This document shows positions 7,802 through 16,706 of a stretch of DNA of 25,161 bases, one piece after another (the first letter of the stretch is position 1; every line of letters starts with the position of its first letter). The stretch covers positions 1 through 25,161 of the forward strand of contig JASBYX010000024.1 in NCBI GenBank assembly GCA_029983755.1, in the 5' to 3' direction. A program made the position numbers and the translations under genes. The notes under the pieces were generated by a model that saw only the letters and a program-made list of their open reading frames with translations, did no database searches and was not told where the DNA came from. Origin of the DNA: Anaerovoracaceae bacterium (GTDB lineage Bacteria > Bacillota > Clostridia > Peptostreptococcales > Anaerovoracaceae).

Positions 7802-9235
7802 ATGACTATAAAGGATATGACGCCTAAAGAAATTGTAGCTCAGCTAGATAAATATATAATAGGGCAGGACGAAGCGAAGAAATCCGTTGCTGTAGCCCTT
7901 AGAAATAGATACAGAAGAAACCTGTTACCTAAGGAAATGAGAGAAGAGATTTCTCCCAAAAATATTTTGATGATGGGGCCTACAGGAGTAGGTAAAACAG
8001 AGATAGCAAGAAGACTTGCAAAGCTCATGGATGCTCCATTTGTCAAAGTCGAGGCAACTAAGTTTACTGAAGTGGGATACGTGGGACGAGATGTGGATTC
8101 CATGGTTAGGGATCTTGTAGAGGCAGCAGTAAGACAGGTAAAGCAGAAGAAACTATCGGATAAATACAAAGTTGCTGACAAAATGGTGGAAGACATTATC
8201 GTGGAGGCTATAGTACCGTCCAAGAAAGAGAAACATTCTGGAGGTATAAACAGCCCTCTAGACTTCATAAGAAACAGCGGTGGATACAAGAGTCAGAAAT
8301 CCCAGTATGAGGAAAATCTAGCTGACAAGGAGAAGAAGGAAGCTTTGTCGGATGACGAGGTTGTTATGGCAAGAGAACAGGTTAGACAGCAACTGAGAGA
8401 TGGATATCTGGAGGATCAGTACGTAGAGATAAAAGTAGACGATGTTCCAAAAGGAAACCAACTGGACATGAGCAATGAGGGAATGACAATTGCCATAGGT
8501 AACATCTTTGGGGATATGATGCCAAAACGTCAGAAAACCAGAAAGGTGAAGGTAAGTGAAGCGAGGAAGATCCTCAGAGAGCAGGAAGCTCAAAAGTTAA
8601 TTGACATGGATCAGGTGACTGATGAAGCTGTGGAATCCGCTGAGCAAAACGGGATAATCTTCATAGATGAAATAGACAAGATTGCCTCCGGAAATAGCTT
8701 TAGACAAGGTGCAGATGTTTCTAGAGAAGGGGTTCAAAGGGACATACTTCCTATCGTTGAAGGAAGTGTCATAAACACCAAGTATGGCCCTGTTAAAACT
8801 GACCACATTCTGTTTATCGGTGCCGGAGCTTTTCATGTTTCAAAGCCTACCGATTTGATTCCTGAACTTCAGGGACGTTTTCCGATAAGAGTTGAGCTCA
8901 AAAATCTTGACAAGAAGGATTTTCTCAGGATTCTGACAGTTCCACAGAATGCCATAATCAAACAAAACATTGCACTTCTTGAAACTGAAGGTATAGAGCT
9001 TGAGTTTACTGATGATGCCTTGGAGGAGATTGCTTCAATGGCATACATCATCAATGAACAGACAGAAAACATCGGTGCAAGAAGACTCCATACAATATTG
9101 GAAAAGCTTCTGGAAGAAATTTCATTTAACGTTCCGGACATCGAAGAAAAGAAAGTCACAATAGACAGACAATATGTTTGTGATAAATTCAAAGAAAACA
9201 TTTCTGAATATGATGTAGACAAGTATATCCTGTAG
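7802..9235 (+). CDS. hslU: ATP-dependent protease ATPase subunit HslU (ClpY)
   Basis: AAA+ unfoldase that feeds substrates to HslV. It shows Walker A GPTGVGKT (59-66), the pore loop GYVG (92-95), a charged I-domain (about 115-270), Walker B IIFIDE (285-290), and the LQGRF arginine region (356-360) followed by PIRVEL. The C terminus ends DKYIL; in this family the C-terminal tail inserts between HslV subunits to activate them. At 477 residues it is slightly longer than most HslU proteins (about 440-470), the excess lying in the I-domain. A strong AGGAGG (7791-7796) lies five bases before the ATG. Co-transcription with hslV is likely. Confidence 0.97.
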   Translation: MTIKDMTPKEIVAQLDKYIIGQDEAKKSVAVALRNRYRRNLLPKEMREEISPKNILMMGPTGVGKTEIARRLAKLMDAPFVKVEATKFTEVGYVGRDVDSMVRDLVEAAVRQVKQKKLSDKYKVADKMVEDIIVEAIVPSKKEKHSGGINSPLDFIRNSGGYKSQKSQYEENLADKEKKEALSDDEVVMAREQVRQQLRDGYLEDQYVEIKVDDVPKGNQLDMSNEGMTIAIGNIFGDMMPKRQKTRKVKVSEARKILREQEAQKLIDMDQVTDEAVESAEQNGIIFIDEIDKIASGNSFRQGADVSREGVQRDILPIVEGSVINTKYGPVKTDHILFIGAGAFHVSKPTDLIPELQGRFPIRVELKNLDKKDFLRILTVPQNAIIKQNIALLETEGIELEFTDDALEEIASMAYIINEQTENIGARRLHTILEKLLEEISFNVPDIEEKKVTIDRQYVCDKFKENISEYDVDKYIL

Positions 9236-9242
9236 GAGTTTC

Positions 9243-10574
9243 ATGGTAAAATTTGACGAAGGGAATAATATAATTACAAAAGATTCTTTTAGAGCAATTC
9301 TTGTAGGCGTGCAAATTACTGGACAAGCCCTTTCTAAAAGCAAGAATGCCAATACTCCGGTTACGGATGAAATAGATGATTCCATGGATGAACTCAAAAG
9401 TCTAACTGAAGCTGCAGAGGGCACGGTACTTGGAAAGGTAATTCAAAATCTTGATAGACCTAACAGTGCTACATTCATAGGAAGTGGCAAAGTTCTCGAG
9501 ATAGCTGATTTGGTTAAATCAATGGAAGCTGATACTGTAATTTTCAATGATGAGCTTTCCGGAATGCAGATCAGGAACCTTGAGGATGCCCTGGATGTTA
9601 AGGTAATTGATAGAACGATTCTGATCTTGGATATCTTTGCAAATAGGGCAAGTTCAAAAGTAGGTAAGCTGCAAGTTGAGCTGGCTCAATTGAAATATAG
9701 ACTTCCTAGGCTTGTAGGATTTGGCAAAGCACTTTCTAGGCTTGGAGGAGGTATTGGAACTCGTGGGCCAGGCGAGAAGAAGATGGAAACAGATCGCAGG
9801 CACGTGAAGAAAAGAATCGATGATATCCGTAGGGAGCTCTCTGATGCAGAGAAGACCAGACAGCTTCAGAGAGAAAAGAGAAGCAAGTCAGAAATTCCCA
9901 TTGTAGCCCTTGTGGGGTATACCAATGTGGGAAAGTCGGCCATAATGAACTACATGATCAATCACTTTGGTGCAGAGGACAAGCAGGTAGAAGAAAAAGA
10001 TATGCTCTTTGCAACTTTAGATGCCAAACACAGGCTTATAAAACTGGATAACCATAGAGAGTTTATTTTAGCAGATACTGTCGGTTTTGTGAGCAAACTT
10101 TCTCATCACCTAGTTGAAGCATTCAAGGGGACCCTAGAGGAGGCTAAGTTTGCAGATCTAATAGTACAGGTAGAGGACGTATCTAGAAAAGATGGAGATT
10201 TCCAGCGTGAGGTTCTCAAAAATGTTATGGAAGAAATAGGTATTGCGGACAAGCCTAGACTAGTCTTGCTCAACAAAATAGATAAACTGTCTAGGGAGGA
10301 CTCTAAGGAGAAGCTTTCAGATGGAAGGCACATTTTCGTGTCTGAAAAGACCGGGGAAAATATGGAGAAATTTGTCGATGCTGTATCTAAGGAAGTTTTT
10401 GAGTCAAGAGTGAAACTAAATTTAGTAATTCCTTTTGAAAAAGGAAATATAGCAAGCAGATTATGTGATTCTTCGGAAGTATTGAATATGGAGTATGAGG
10501 AAGATGGTATTCATATTACTGCAATGTTAAAACAGAAAGAATTGAACGCGGTAAAAGAATTTGTTCGCATTTAA
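9243..10574 (+). CDS. hflX: GTPase HflX
   Basis: Ribosome-associated GTPase of the Obg-HflX superfamily, known to split stalled ribosomes under stress. The N-terminal HflX domain includes ATFIGSGKVLEI (76-87) and the glycine-rich linker GGGIGTRGPGEKKMETDRR (168-186). The G domain has G1 GYTNVGKS (225-232), G3 DTVG (278-281) and G4 NKID (344-347). The residue after the P-loop Ser is Ala233 where Thr is common, which should be tolerated. The length of 443 residues is typical. Its GGAG (9235-9238) overlaps the last base of the hslU stop codon, and the ATG lies seven bases after that stop, so it is translated with hslVU. In many Firmicutes codY follows hslU; here hflX takes that place. Confidence 0.95.
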   Translation: MVKFDEGNNIITKDSFRAILVGVQITGQALSKSKNANTPVTDEIDDSMDELKSLTEAAEGTVLGKVIQNLDRPNSATFIGSGKVLEIADLVKSMEADTVIFNDELSGMQIRNLEDALDVKVIDRTILILDIFANRASSKVGKLQVELAQLKYRLPRLVGFGKALSRLGGGIGTRGPGEKKMETDRRHVKKRIDDIRRELSDAEKTRQLQREKRSKSEIPIVALVGYTNVGKSAIMNYMINHFGAEDKQVEEKDMLFATLDAKHRLIKLDNHREFILADTVGFVSKLSHHLVEAFKGTLEEAKFADLIVQVEDVSRKDGDFQREVLKNVMEEIGIADKPRLVLLNKIDKLSREDSKEKLSDGRHIFVSEKTGENMEKFVDAVSKEVFESRVKLNLVIPFEKGNIASRLCDSSEVLNMEYEEDGIHITAMLKQKELNAVKEFVRI

Positions 10575-10632
10575 ATTCAAATTCAGAAATATGAAGACTT
10601 TCCCTAAATTTTAACATAAGTTCAGCCTTATC

Positions 10633-10676
10633 AAAGCCGGTATCCTGCATAAATCGTAATGAGTATCGGCTTTTAA
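10633..10676 (+). terminator. Intrinsic terminator after hflX
   Basis: The arm AAAGCCGGTA (10633-10642) pairs over ten positions, one a G-T wobble, with TATCGGCTTT (10664-10673). A short T-run (10671-10674) follows. It probably ends the topA-hslVU-hflX unit. Confidence 0.6.
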
Positions 10677-10695
10677 TCTATTTCGGTGGAGGTAT

Positions 10696-11328
10696 ATGCT
10701 ACTTTACAAGACTATCAGAAAAGAAGCTGTTGTAGAGCAGACTATTGAGAGATCAAGATTTATAGGACATATCAAGCCTGTTGAAAACAGGGAGGAGGCA
10801 GAGGCTTTTTTTCAAGAAATCAGGAAGAAACATCGCACTGCCACTCACAATGTTCCTGCCATGGTTTTGGGGGATAAGTTCCAAATACAGTGGGCCAGTG
10901 ATGATGGAGAACCTCAAGGTACTTCGGGAGCACCGATGATGCAGATGCTGATAAATGAAGGCATTACTAATGTAGCCGTCATCGTTACCAGATATTTTGG
11001 TGGAATCAAACTAGGTACAGGTGGACTTGTTAGAGCTTATACTTCTACTGCAAAGATGGCTTTGGAAGAAGCTGAGATTTGCGGCGTTGAAATGATGAGG
11101 ATTTTCAAAGCAGACATTAGCTATTCAGACCATGCAAGGGTGATAAGACTCATTCCTGAATGGGGAGGAGAAGTCTTGAACGAGGAATTCACCGATAAGG
11201 TAACGCTAAGCATTAAGACGAAACCTGAGATATTTGAAGATTTGAAAGAATCAATTGTTAACTTCACAGGTAATCAAACCGAATTTAGCGATGAAGAAGA
11301 AAGAAAAGAGAAAACAGATTTAAAATAG
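10696..11328 (+). CDS. yigZ: YigZ/IMPACT family protein
   Basis: Member of the conserved UPF0029/IMPACT family; the molecular role in bacteria is unclear. The first domain shows SRFIGHIKPV, RTATHNVPAMVLG, ASDDGEPQGTSGAPM and VTRYFGGIKLGTGGLVRAY, all strong family signatures. The C-terminal part (about 140-205) corresponds to the DUF1949 ferredoxin-like domain and ends in a charged tail. The length of 210 residues is normal. GGTGGAGG (10685-10692) precedes the ATG at a tight spacing of three bases from its end. A terminator lies just upstream and I do not see a clear promoter, so its transcription start is not resolved. Confidence 0.93.
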   Translation: MLLYKTIRKEAVVEQTIERSRFIGHIKPVENREEAEAFFQEIRKKHRTATHNVPAMVLGDKFQIQWASDDGEPQGTSGAPMMQMLINEGITNVAVIVTRYFGGIKLGTGGLVRAYTSTAKMALEEAEICGVEMMRIFKADISYSDHARVIRLIPEWGGEVLNEEFTDKVTLSIKTKPEIFEDLKESIVNFTGNQTEFSDEEERKEKTDLK

Positions 11329-11487
11329 CAGTCTAAAAAGATAAATCAGAACATTTAGCTACACCTGAGGTCAAAAAACATGGCTAAGACGGAGCTTGTA
11401 TTTTGACTTGAATTTCAGTACTTTATGAATATGTATTTTGTTTACACATAATAATAAAAAGAAAAGTTATCGAAAGGACAGGTGTTT

Positions 11488-12363
11488 ATGAAAGAAAAGA
11501 TCAGAGACAATTTTAGAGGCAGAAATCTAATCAAAGAGATTCTGATGGATTGTATAGGATCCTTCCTTTATGCAGTGGGGATATATTATTTCGCAAAGAA
11601 TGCAGACTTTGCACCGGGAGGAATTTCAGGAGCAGCAATTATTATCAATCATTTTTTTGAGTCCCTTCCGATAGGAACGATTTCCCTAGTTTTAAATATA
11701 CCTATCATTATTGGGTCATTCAGATACTTGGGGGGAGGCTATCTTCTGAGGACAGCCAGAACACTTTTGATAAGTGCATTCTTCATGGATGTGGTGGCTC
11801 CTCAAATAGGAATGTATGAGGGTATGCCGCTGATGGCAGCTATTTATGCAGGAGCGTTTGCCGGAGCAGGACTTGCCATAATCTATAACAATCAAACTTG
11901 TACAGGTGGAACGGATCTTATCATCATGTCAGCAAGGAAGGTTAAACCCCACCTTTCAATAGGACAGATCACTATAATAATAGATGGCATGATAATTTTT
12001 GCTGGTTGGCTTGTATTTGGAAACATTGACGCTGTTTTGTTCGGATTCTTGTTTACTGCTGTAGAAACAATGGTAATCGACAGGCTCATGTTCGGATTCA
12101 CTGCAGGAAAGCTAGCTATGATTATTTCTGATCACAATATCGAAATTGCAAGAAGGATAGGAGAGCAGCTTGACAGGAGCTCTACAAGGCTTTTAGCAAA
12201 GGGTTCATACACGGGAGTAGATAAGGAAGCACTTATTTGTGCATGCAGCAGGGCTCAGCAGGTTGAGATAAATCACATAGTTAGGGAGATCGACCCTGAT
12301 GCCTTTGTTATCGTTCTTGATTACAGTGAAGTCAGAGGATACGGATTTCAGCCCTTTGACTGA
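11488..12363 (+). CDS. YitT family membrane protein (DUF161/DUF2179)
   Basis: Predicted integral membrane protein of the YitT family; function is unknown, and transport has been suggested only by annotation. The first about 200 residues contain five or so hydrophobic segments with the family motifs FAPGGISGAAIIINH, LVLNIPIIIGSFRYLGG and NQTCTGGTDLI. The last about 80 residues form the soluble DUF2179 domain (KLAMIISDHNIEIARRI, RLLAKGSYTG, FVIVLDYSEVRGYGF). I chose the ATG at 11488, nine bases after AAAGGA (11473-11478). The in-frame GTG at 11482 would leave only three bases. It gives 291 residues. Confidence 0.88.
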   Translation: MKEKIRDNFRGRNLIKEILMDCIGSFLYAVGIYYFAKNADFAPGGISGAAIIINHFFESLPIGTISLVLNIPIIIGSFRYLGGGYLLRTARTLLISAFFMDVVAPQIGMYEGMPLMAAIYAGAFAGAGLAIIYNNQTCTGGTDLIIMSARKVKPHLSIGQITIIIDGMIIFAGWLVFGNIDAVLFGFLFTAVETMVIDRLMFGFTAGKLAMIISDHNIEIARRIGEQLDRSSTRLLAKGSYTGVDKEALICACSRAQQVEINHIVREIDPDAFVIVLDYSEVRGYGFQPFD

Positions 12364-12407
12364 TGAAATGCATGACAGTTCATTTGTGTCTTAAAAGGAT
12401 TTTACAA

Positions 12408-12436
12408 TTGAAAAAGAGCCCGTATTTTGTTAGAAT
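12408..12436 (+). promoter_or_regulatory. Extended -10 sigma-A promoter of the pyrH operon
   Basis: TTGAAA (12408-12413), a 17-base spacer and TAGAAT (12431-12436) are near consensus, and TGT directly before the -10 box gives an extended -10 element. Transcription should start near 12443, about 20 bases before pyrH. It is the best promoter seen before polC and probably drives all or most of pyrH to polC. Confidence 0.75.
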
Positions 12437-12463
12437 GGACATAACAAGAAAACATGGGGGCAT

Positions 12464-13171
12464 ATGATGGAACCGAAATATAAGAGGGTGCTTTTAAAAA
12501 TTAGCGGAGAAGCTTTGGCAGGAGAAACGAAATTCGGCATAGACAATGCCATGGTTAATAAAATTGCCAGGGAAGTCGCTAGAGTTCACGAGCTTGGCGT
12601 CGAAGTTGGAATTGTCGTTGGTGGAGGAAACTTCTGGAGAGGAAGGACCACAACCAATATGGATCAGGCAACAGCAGACTATATGGGTATGCTTGCAACA
12701 GTTATGAATTCCTTGGCTCTTCAAGAAGCCTTCCTTGCCATAGGTGTAAAAGCGAGAGTTCAGACAGCCATCGAAATGACTGAGATTGCTGAACCATATG
12801 CAAGGAGAAGGGCTATCAGCGAACTTGAACATAAGGATATCGTTATATTCGGGGGCGGAACAGGAAGCCCATTTTTCTCAACGGATACAGCAGCCGCCCT
12901 TAGAGCCGCAGAGATAGGTGCAGATATTATTTTGCTGGCCAAGAATATAGATGCAGTATATTCAGCTGACCCAAAGGAAAACCCTGATGCCATTAAGTAC
13001 GACACCCTGTCTCACAGAGATCTGGTGGAACGTGATCTTAAGGTTATGGATCAGACTGCTGCGACTCTATGTAGAGATAACAACATTGCCATACACGTTT
13101 TTGCAATATCTGAGGATGGGAACGTCCTCAGGGCGGTACAAGGTGAGCGCATAGGAACATTTATATCGTAA
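12464..13171 (+). CDS. pyrH: Uridylate kinase (UMP kinase)
   Basis: Bacterial UMP kinase of the amino-acid-kinase fold; makes UDP from UMP and ATP, normally as a hexamer. Motifs are LLKISGEALAG near the N terminus, VVGGGNFWRG, MDQATADYMGMLATVMNS, FGGGTGSPFFSTDTAAALRA and the nucleotide-binding end AVYSADPKENPDA. The length of 235 residues is normal. Two adjacent in-frame ATGs exist. The second, at 12467, lies six bases after GGGGG (12456-12460) and may be the real start. Usually rpsB and tsf sit directly upstream of pyrH in bacteria; here a yitT-type gene and a promoter take that place. Confidence 0.96.
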   Translation: MMEPKYKRVLLKISGEALAGETKFGIDNAMVNKIAREVARVHELGVEVGIVVGGGNFWRGRTTTNMDQATADYMGMLATVMNSLALQEAFLAIGVKARVQTAIEMTEIAEPYARRRAISELEHKDIVIFGGGTGSPFFSTDTAAALRAAEIGADIILLAKNIDAVYSADPKENPDAIKYDTLSHRDLVERDLKVMDQTAATLCRDNNIAIHVFAISEDGNVLRAVQGERIGTFIS

Positions 13172-13216
13172 ATGTTTTTCAAGTTACACTTCAATTATTT
13201 TTAGGAGGAATAGAAG

Positions 13217-13771
13217 ATGAGTCACTCACACAAGACAATGGAAGAGAAAATTTCAAAGACGATAGATGTCTTAAAGTCAGATTTGAATACTGTAAGAGCA
13301 GGTAGAGCAAATCCTGCCCTTCTCGATAAGGTTATGGTTGATTATTACGGATCCCCAAATCCACTTAGAAATCTTTCTAACATTTCGGTACCGGATCCAA
13401 GAACAATTATGATTACACCATTTGATCCTAAATCAATTGGAGAAATCGAGAAGGCTATCAACTTGGCAGACCTAGGAATCCCACCAACAAATGATGGAAA
13501 GGTAGTAAGGCTTACGATTCCACCTTTAACAGAAGATCGTAGAAAGGATCTTGTAAAAACTGTTAAGAAAATGGGTGAGGATTCAAAAATTGCAATAAGG
13601 AATCTTAGAAGAGAAGCAAATGATGCTCTCAAAAAGAGTGAAAAGGCCGGAGAAATCTCAGAAGATGAATTCAAGGCAGATTTGGATAAGGTTCAGAAGA
13701 CAATTGACAAGGCAGTCAAGGACATCGATGATGTTATAGCCGATAAAGAAAAAGAAATCATGGAAGTTTAG
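13217..13771 (+). CDS. frr: Ribosome recycling factor
   Basis: RRF acts with EF-G to split the post-termination ribosome. The 184-residue protein has the expected order: TVRAGRANPALLDKVMVDYYG, the NISVPDPRTIMITPFD segment of domain II, LTEDRRKDLVK, then the long C-terminal helix. AGGAGG (13203-13208) lies eight bases before the ATG. It follows pyrH by 45 bases in the conserved pyrH-frr pair. Confidence 0.97.
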   Translation: MSHSHKTMEEKISKTIDVLKSDLNTVRAGRANPALLDKVMVDYYGSPNPLRNLSNISVPDPRTIMITPFDPKSIGEIEKAINLADLGIPPTNDGKVVRLTIPPLTEDRRKDLVKTVKKMGEDSKIAIRNLRREANDALKKSEKAGEISEDEFKADLDKVQKTIDKAVKDIDDVIADKEKEIMEV

Positions 13772-13773
13772 TA

Positions 13774-13798
13774 AATATGGCTGCTCTGCAGCCATATT
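13774..13798 (+). repeat. Perfect 11-bp hairpin between frr and uppS
   Basis: AATATGGCTGC (13774-13784), a three-base loop and its exact complement (13788-13798) form a stable stem two bases after the frr stop codon. No T-run follows (CCTTTAAG), so it is not a standard intrinsic terminator. RNA processing, 3'-end stabilisation of the pyrH-frr message or partial attenuation are possible roles. Confidence 0.75.
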
Positions 13799-13823
13799 CC
13801 TTTAAGAAGGGTAAATTGACAAT

Positions 13824-14708
13824 ATGGAGTTTTCAGGAAACAAAACAGATACGGCCCAAGGGAAAAGCTCTCTTAATACCAGTGCTGAAGCCTCGGGGGA
13901 TATAACGACCTCAAAGAGGTTCCAAATTCCTTGCTGTGATAGTGGTGATCTAAAAATGCCGACTCATGTTGCCATAATCATGGATGGGAACGGAAGATGG
14001 GCTAAGAAACGTAGTCTACCAAGACTTGCTGGCCATAATGCAGGAATGAAAGCAATGATAGAGGCGACGAGAGCAGCTTCTGATTGGGGAATCAAATATC
14101 TGACGGTTTATGCCTTTTCAACTGAAAACTGGAAGAGAAGCCAGGAAGAAGTTGGAGGGATATTTAAGTTGCTTATCAAGTATGTGGAAAGTGAACTTAG
14201 AGAATTGCATAGAAACAATGTTAAAGTTAACGTAATGGGTGATTATGAAAAGATTCCTGCTGCTGCCCTTGTTAAGCTAAAGGAGACAATTGAAACCACA
14301 AGTAATAATACAGGTTTGAACTTGAATATTGCTCTAAATTACGGAAGTAGGGCCGAAATTATAAGGGGTATCAGGTCCCTTGTTCAAAAATCATTGCAGG
14401 AATTACGAGAACTCGAAATCTCTGAGAAAAATGACTCAGAACTCAAAGCCAGACTTGAGGAAATAATAACTGAGGGCTCCTTTTCTAGGGAATTGTACAC
14501 AGGAGATGAGCTTGGTAATATCCCGGACCCTGATCTTATTATCAGAACAAGCGGAGAAGAGAGGTTATCAAATTTCCTATTGTGGCAGGCTGCCTATAGT
14601 GAGTTTGCCTTTACTCCTGTTATGTGGCCGGAGTTTACAAGGGAAGAATTTAAGAAAATACTTGACGATTATTCTAACAGAGACAGAAGATTCGGAGGAC
14701 GTAAATAG
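13824..14708 (+). CDS. uppS: Isoprenyl transferase (undecaprenyl diphosphate synthase)
   Basis: Cis-prenyltransferase that builds undecaprenyl diphosphate, the lipid carrier for cell-wall sugars. Motifs: HVAIIMDGNGRWAKKR (catalytic Asp54, counted from the first ATG), GHNAGM, LTVYAFSTENWKRS, and RTSGEERLSNFLLWQAAYSEF near the C terminus. From the first ATG the protein has 294 residues, with a Ser/Thr-rich 44-residue N-terminal extension unlike usual family members. An internal ATG at 13956 begins right at the conserved region and is preceded by GGTGATC (13944-13950), an exact match to part of the anti-Shine-Dalgarno complement. The first ATG has only a distant AAGAAGGG (13804-13811). The shorter 250-residue form is therefore a serious alternative. 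Confidence 0.93.
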   Translation: MEFSGNKTDTAQGKSSLNTSAEASGDITTSKRFQIPCCDSGDLKMPTHVAIIMDGNGRWAKKRSLPRLAGHNAGMKAMIEATRAASDWGIKYLTVYAFSTENWKRSQEEVGGIFKLLIKYVESELRELHRNNVKVNVMGDYEKIPAAALVKLKETIETTSNNTGLNLNIALNYGSRAEIIRGIRSLVQKSLQELRELEISEKNDSELKARLEEIITEGSFSRELYTGDELGNIPDPDLIIRTSGEERLSNFLLWQAAYSEFAFTPVMWPEFTREEFKKILDDYSNRDRRFGGRK

Positions 14709-15487
14709 TGAAAACTCGAGTAATATCCGGACTAATTATGGTTCCACTTTTGATACTTGTGTATCTTGGAGGATATTTTATACTAGCTGCAAGCACAATA
14801 GTTGCCATCATGGGAGTCAGAGAATTCTATAGCGGATTTGAAGCCATGGGAATAAAGCCATGGAAGATTATTGGAATGATCTCCGCATTGCCACTGGCTG
14901 CAATCGGATGCTACGCACCTGATAGGTTTGACCTAATTGCTCTGTGGCTCATGGCATTTGTCATGCTGTCACTTCTGTACATGTTCAAAATTCAGGAAAG
15001 AAATCCGGAAGATTCAATGGCGACCATCCTTGGAATTATTTATGTAGTTTTCTTTGCATACCATGTATATTTGGTGGATAATGCAATGCATATACTCGTA
15101 TGGCTTATCTTCATAACAGCATTCGGATCAGATATTTTTGCGTATTTTTCCGGATATTTCTTTGGAAAACACAAGATGGCACCTGTGCTCAGCCCGAAAA
15201 AAACCGTAGAAGGCGCAATCGGCGGAGTGCTTGGAAGCGCAGCATGTTCATTTGTTTTTGCATTGGTGTTCGCTCCGAACTTGACACTTCACTGTATAGT
15301 TTTAGGAATTTTATGCAGTCCGATATCCATGGCAGGCGATCTTGCAGCCTCGGCATTTAAAAGAAAAATGGGTATTAAGGATTATGGGAATCTCATACCC
15401 GGCCATGGAGGAATCATGGACAGGTTCGATAGTGTACTTTTCGTAGCTCCTGTGATTTATTACTACATACATTTTATAATCAAGTAA
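14708..15487 (+). CDS. cdsA: Phosphatidate cytidylyltransferase (CDP-diglyceride synthase)
   Basis: Integral membrane enzyme that makes CDP-diacylglycerol from phosphatidate and CTP, the branch point of phospholipid synthesis. The 259-residue sequence is mostly hydrophobic with several membrane spans. It ends in the family signature SAFKRKMGIKDYGNLIPGHG followed by GIMDRFDS. The middle motif LSPKKTVEGAIGG is also typical. It starts with GTG, sharing one base with the uppS stop (TAGTG), with GGAGG (14694-14698) nine bases upstream. The overlap argues for translational coupling with uppS. Confidence 0.95.
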   Translation: MKTRVISGLIMVPLLILVYLGGYFILAASTIVAIMGVREFYSGFEAMGIKPWKIIGMISALPLAAIGCYAPDRFDLIALWLMAFVMLSLLYMFKIQERNPEDSMATILGIIYVVFFAYHVYLVDNAMHILVWLIFITAFGSDIFAYFSGYFFGKHKMAPVLSPKKTVEGAIGGVLGSAACSFVFALVFAPNLTLHCIVLGILCSPISMAGDLAASAFKRKMGIKDYGNLIPGHGGIMDRFDSVLFVAPVIYYYIHFIIK

Positions 15488-15548
15488 TGAATTGCCCGAG
15501 TATCCGACGAGGATTTGTTAAATAAGCGTAAATTAGGAAGGATTTAAT

Positions 15549-16706
15549 TTGAAAAAAATATCAATTCTGGGTTCGACTGGTTCAATAGGAAGACAAGGTC
15601 TTGAAGTAATTAAAAGTAATGGGGAAAAGGTTGTAGCCCTTGCGTGCGGCAGCAACATAGAGATTTTGTCTAAACAGATTGAGACTTTTAAACCTGAGCT
15701 TGTCTCCGTGTCTACCGAAGAAAACGCGAATCTTTTAGCAACAAAATATCCATCTGTTGAAGTTGTATGGGGAAGAGAGGGGCTAATTGCAGTTGCCGAA
15801 AGCGAAGCAGATATTTTGTTGAACGGAATAATGGGTATGGTAGGCCTCGAACCCACATACAGAGCCATCCTCAAAGGAAGAGACATTGCCCTTGCAAATA
15901 AGGAAACCCTCGTGGCAGGAGGGAATTTAATCATGGATGCTGTTAAGAGAAATGGCGTGAGACTCCTTCCTGTTGACAGCGAGCACAGTGCTATTTTTCA
16001 GGCGCTCAATAGTTATTCCGGAACCAGAAGCACTTCTGAGGTTATACGCAGGGTAATTTTAACAGCTTCAGGGGGACCGTTCAGAGGATATTCTAAGGAA
16101 GAACTGGAGAACGTTACCTTGGAGGAGGCCTTAAACCATCCAAACTGGTCGATGGGCAAAAAGATTACTGTGGACTCTGCAACCATGATGAATAAGGGCC
16201 TTGAAGTCATAGAAGCAAAATGGCTCTTTGACCTTGACCTTTCCCAGATTGATGTTCATGTTCATCCGGAGAGTATCATTCATTCTGCCGTTGAATTTGT
16301 GGACGGTGGTATTATTGCTCAGATGGGAGTCCCTGATATGAAGGTCCCAATTGCCTATGCATTGAATTATGGCGAACGGGTTTCGCTCGGGGAAGGTAAA
16401 ACTCAATACACCGACCTATTTGAAATAGGAAGATTGACATTTGAAAAGCCTGACTTTTCCACATTCCGATGTCTTGCAATGGCATTTGCAGCATCTGAAG
16501 AAGGGAAGAGCTACCCTGTTGTACTGAATTCGGCAAATGAAGAACTTGTAAATCTGTTCTTAAAGGGTGAAATAAGATTCATAGATATACAGAATAACCT
16601 TCAGAATGTGCTGGAAAAACATCAACCGGTTGAACTGTCCGGACTTGAGGATATTCTTGCGATGGATCAAGAAGTGAGAACGAAAGTTAGGAGAAAAATA
16701 TGGTAG
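15549..16706 (+). CDS. dxr: 1-deoxy-D-xylulose 5-phosphate reductoisomerase
   Basis: Second step of the non-mevalonate (MEP) isoprenoid pathway: NADPH-dependent conversion of DXP to MEP. GSTGSIG (8-14) is the nucleotide-binding turn. ANKETLV, LLPVDSEHSAIFQAL, TASGGPFRG, HPNWSMGKKITVDSATMMNK and HPESIIHSAVEFVDG cover the metal- and substrate-binding sites. The length of 385 residues is normal. The start is TTG, supported by AGGAAGGA (15535-15542) six bases upstream, and the conserved sequence begins three residues in, so no other start fits. Its product pathway supplies the isoprenoid used by uppS in the same operon. Confidence 0.96.
   Translation: MKKISILGSTGSIGRQGLEVIKSNGEKVVALACGSNIEILSKQIETFKPELVSVSTEENANLLATKYPSVEVVWGREGLIAVAESEADILLNGIMGMVGLEPTYRAILKGRDIALANKETLVAGGNLIMDAVKRNGVRLLPVDSEHSAIFQALNSYSGTRSTSEVIRRVILTASGGPFRGYSKEELENVTLEEALNHPNWSMGKKITVDSATMMNKGLEVIEAKWLFDLDLSQIDVHVHPESIIHSAVEFVDGGIIAQMGVPDMKVPIAYALNYGERVSLGEGKTQYTDLFEIGRLTFEKPDFSTFRCLAMAFAASEEGKSYPVVLNSANEELVNLFLKGEIRFIDIQNNLQNVLEKHQPVELSGLEDILAMDQEVRTKVRRKIW

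Noticed and set aside
7840..8289. Minus-strand open frame of 149 codons opposite hslU
   Set aside because: It is antisense to the well-conserved HslU ATPase core; its composition is a mirror of that coding frame and it carries no domain of its own.
11366..11431. Inverted repeat (AGGTCAAAA/TTTTGACTT) and TTGACT/TATGAA boxes upstream of the yitT-type gene
   Set aside because: The stem has a 24-base loop and no T-run. The -35 and -10 boxes are 15 bases apart, which is too close for a convincing promoter. No known riboswitch pattern was recognised.
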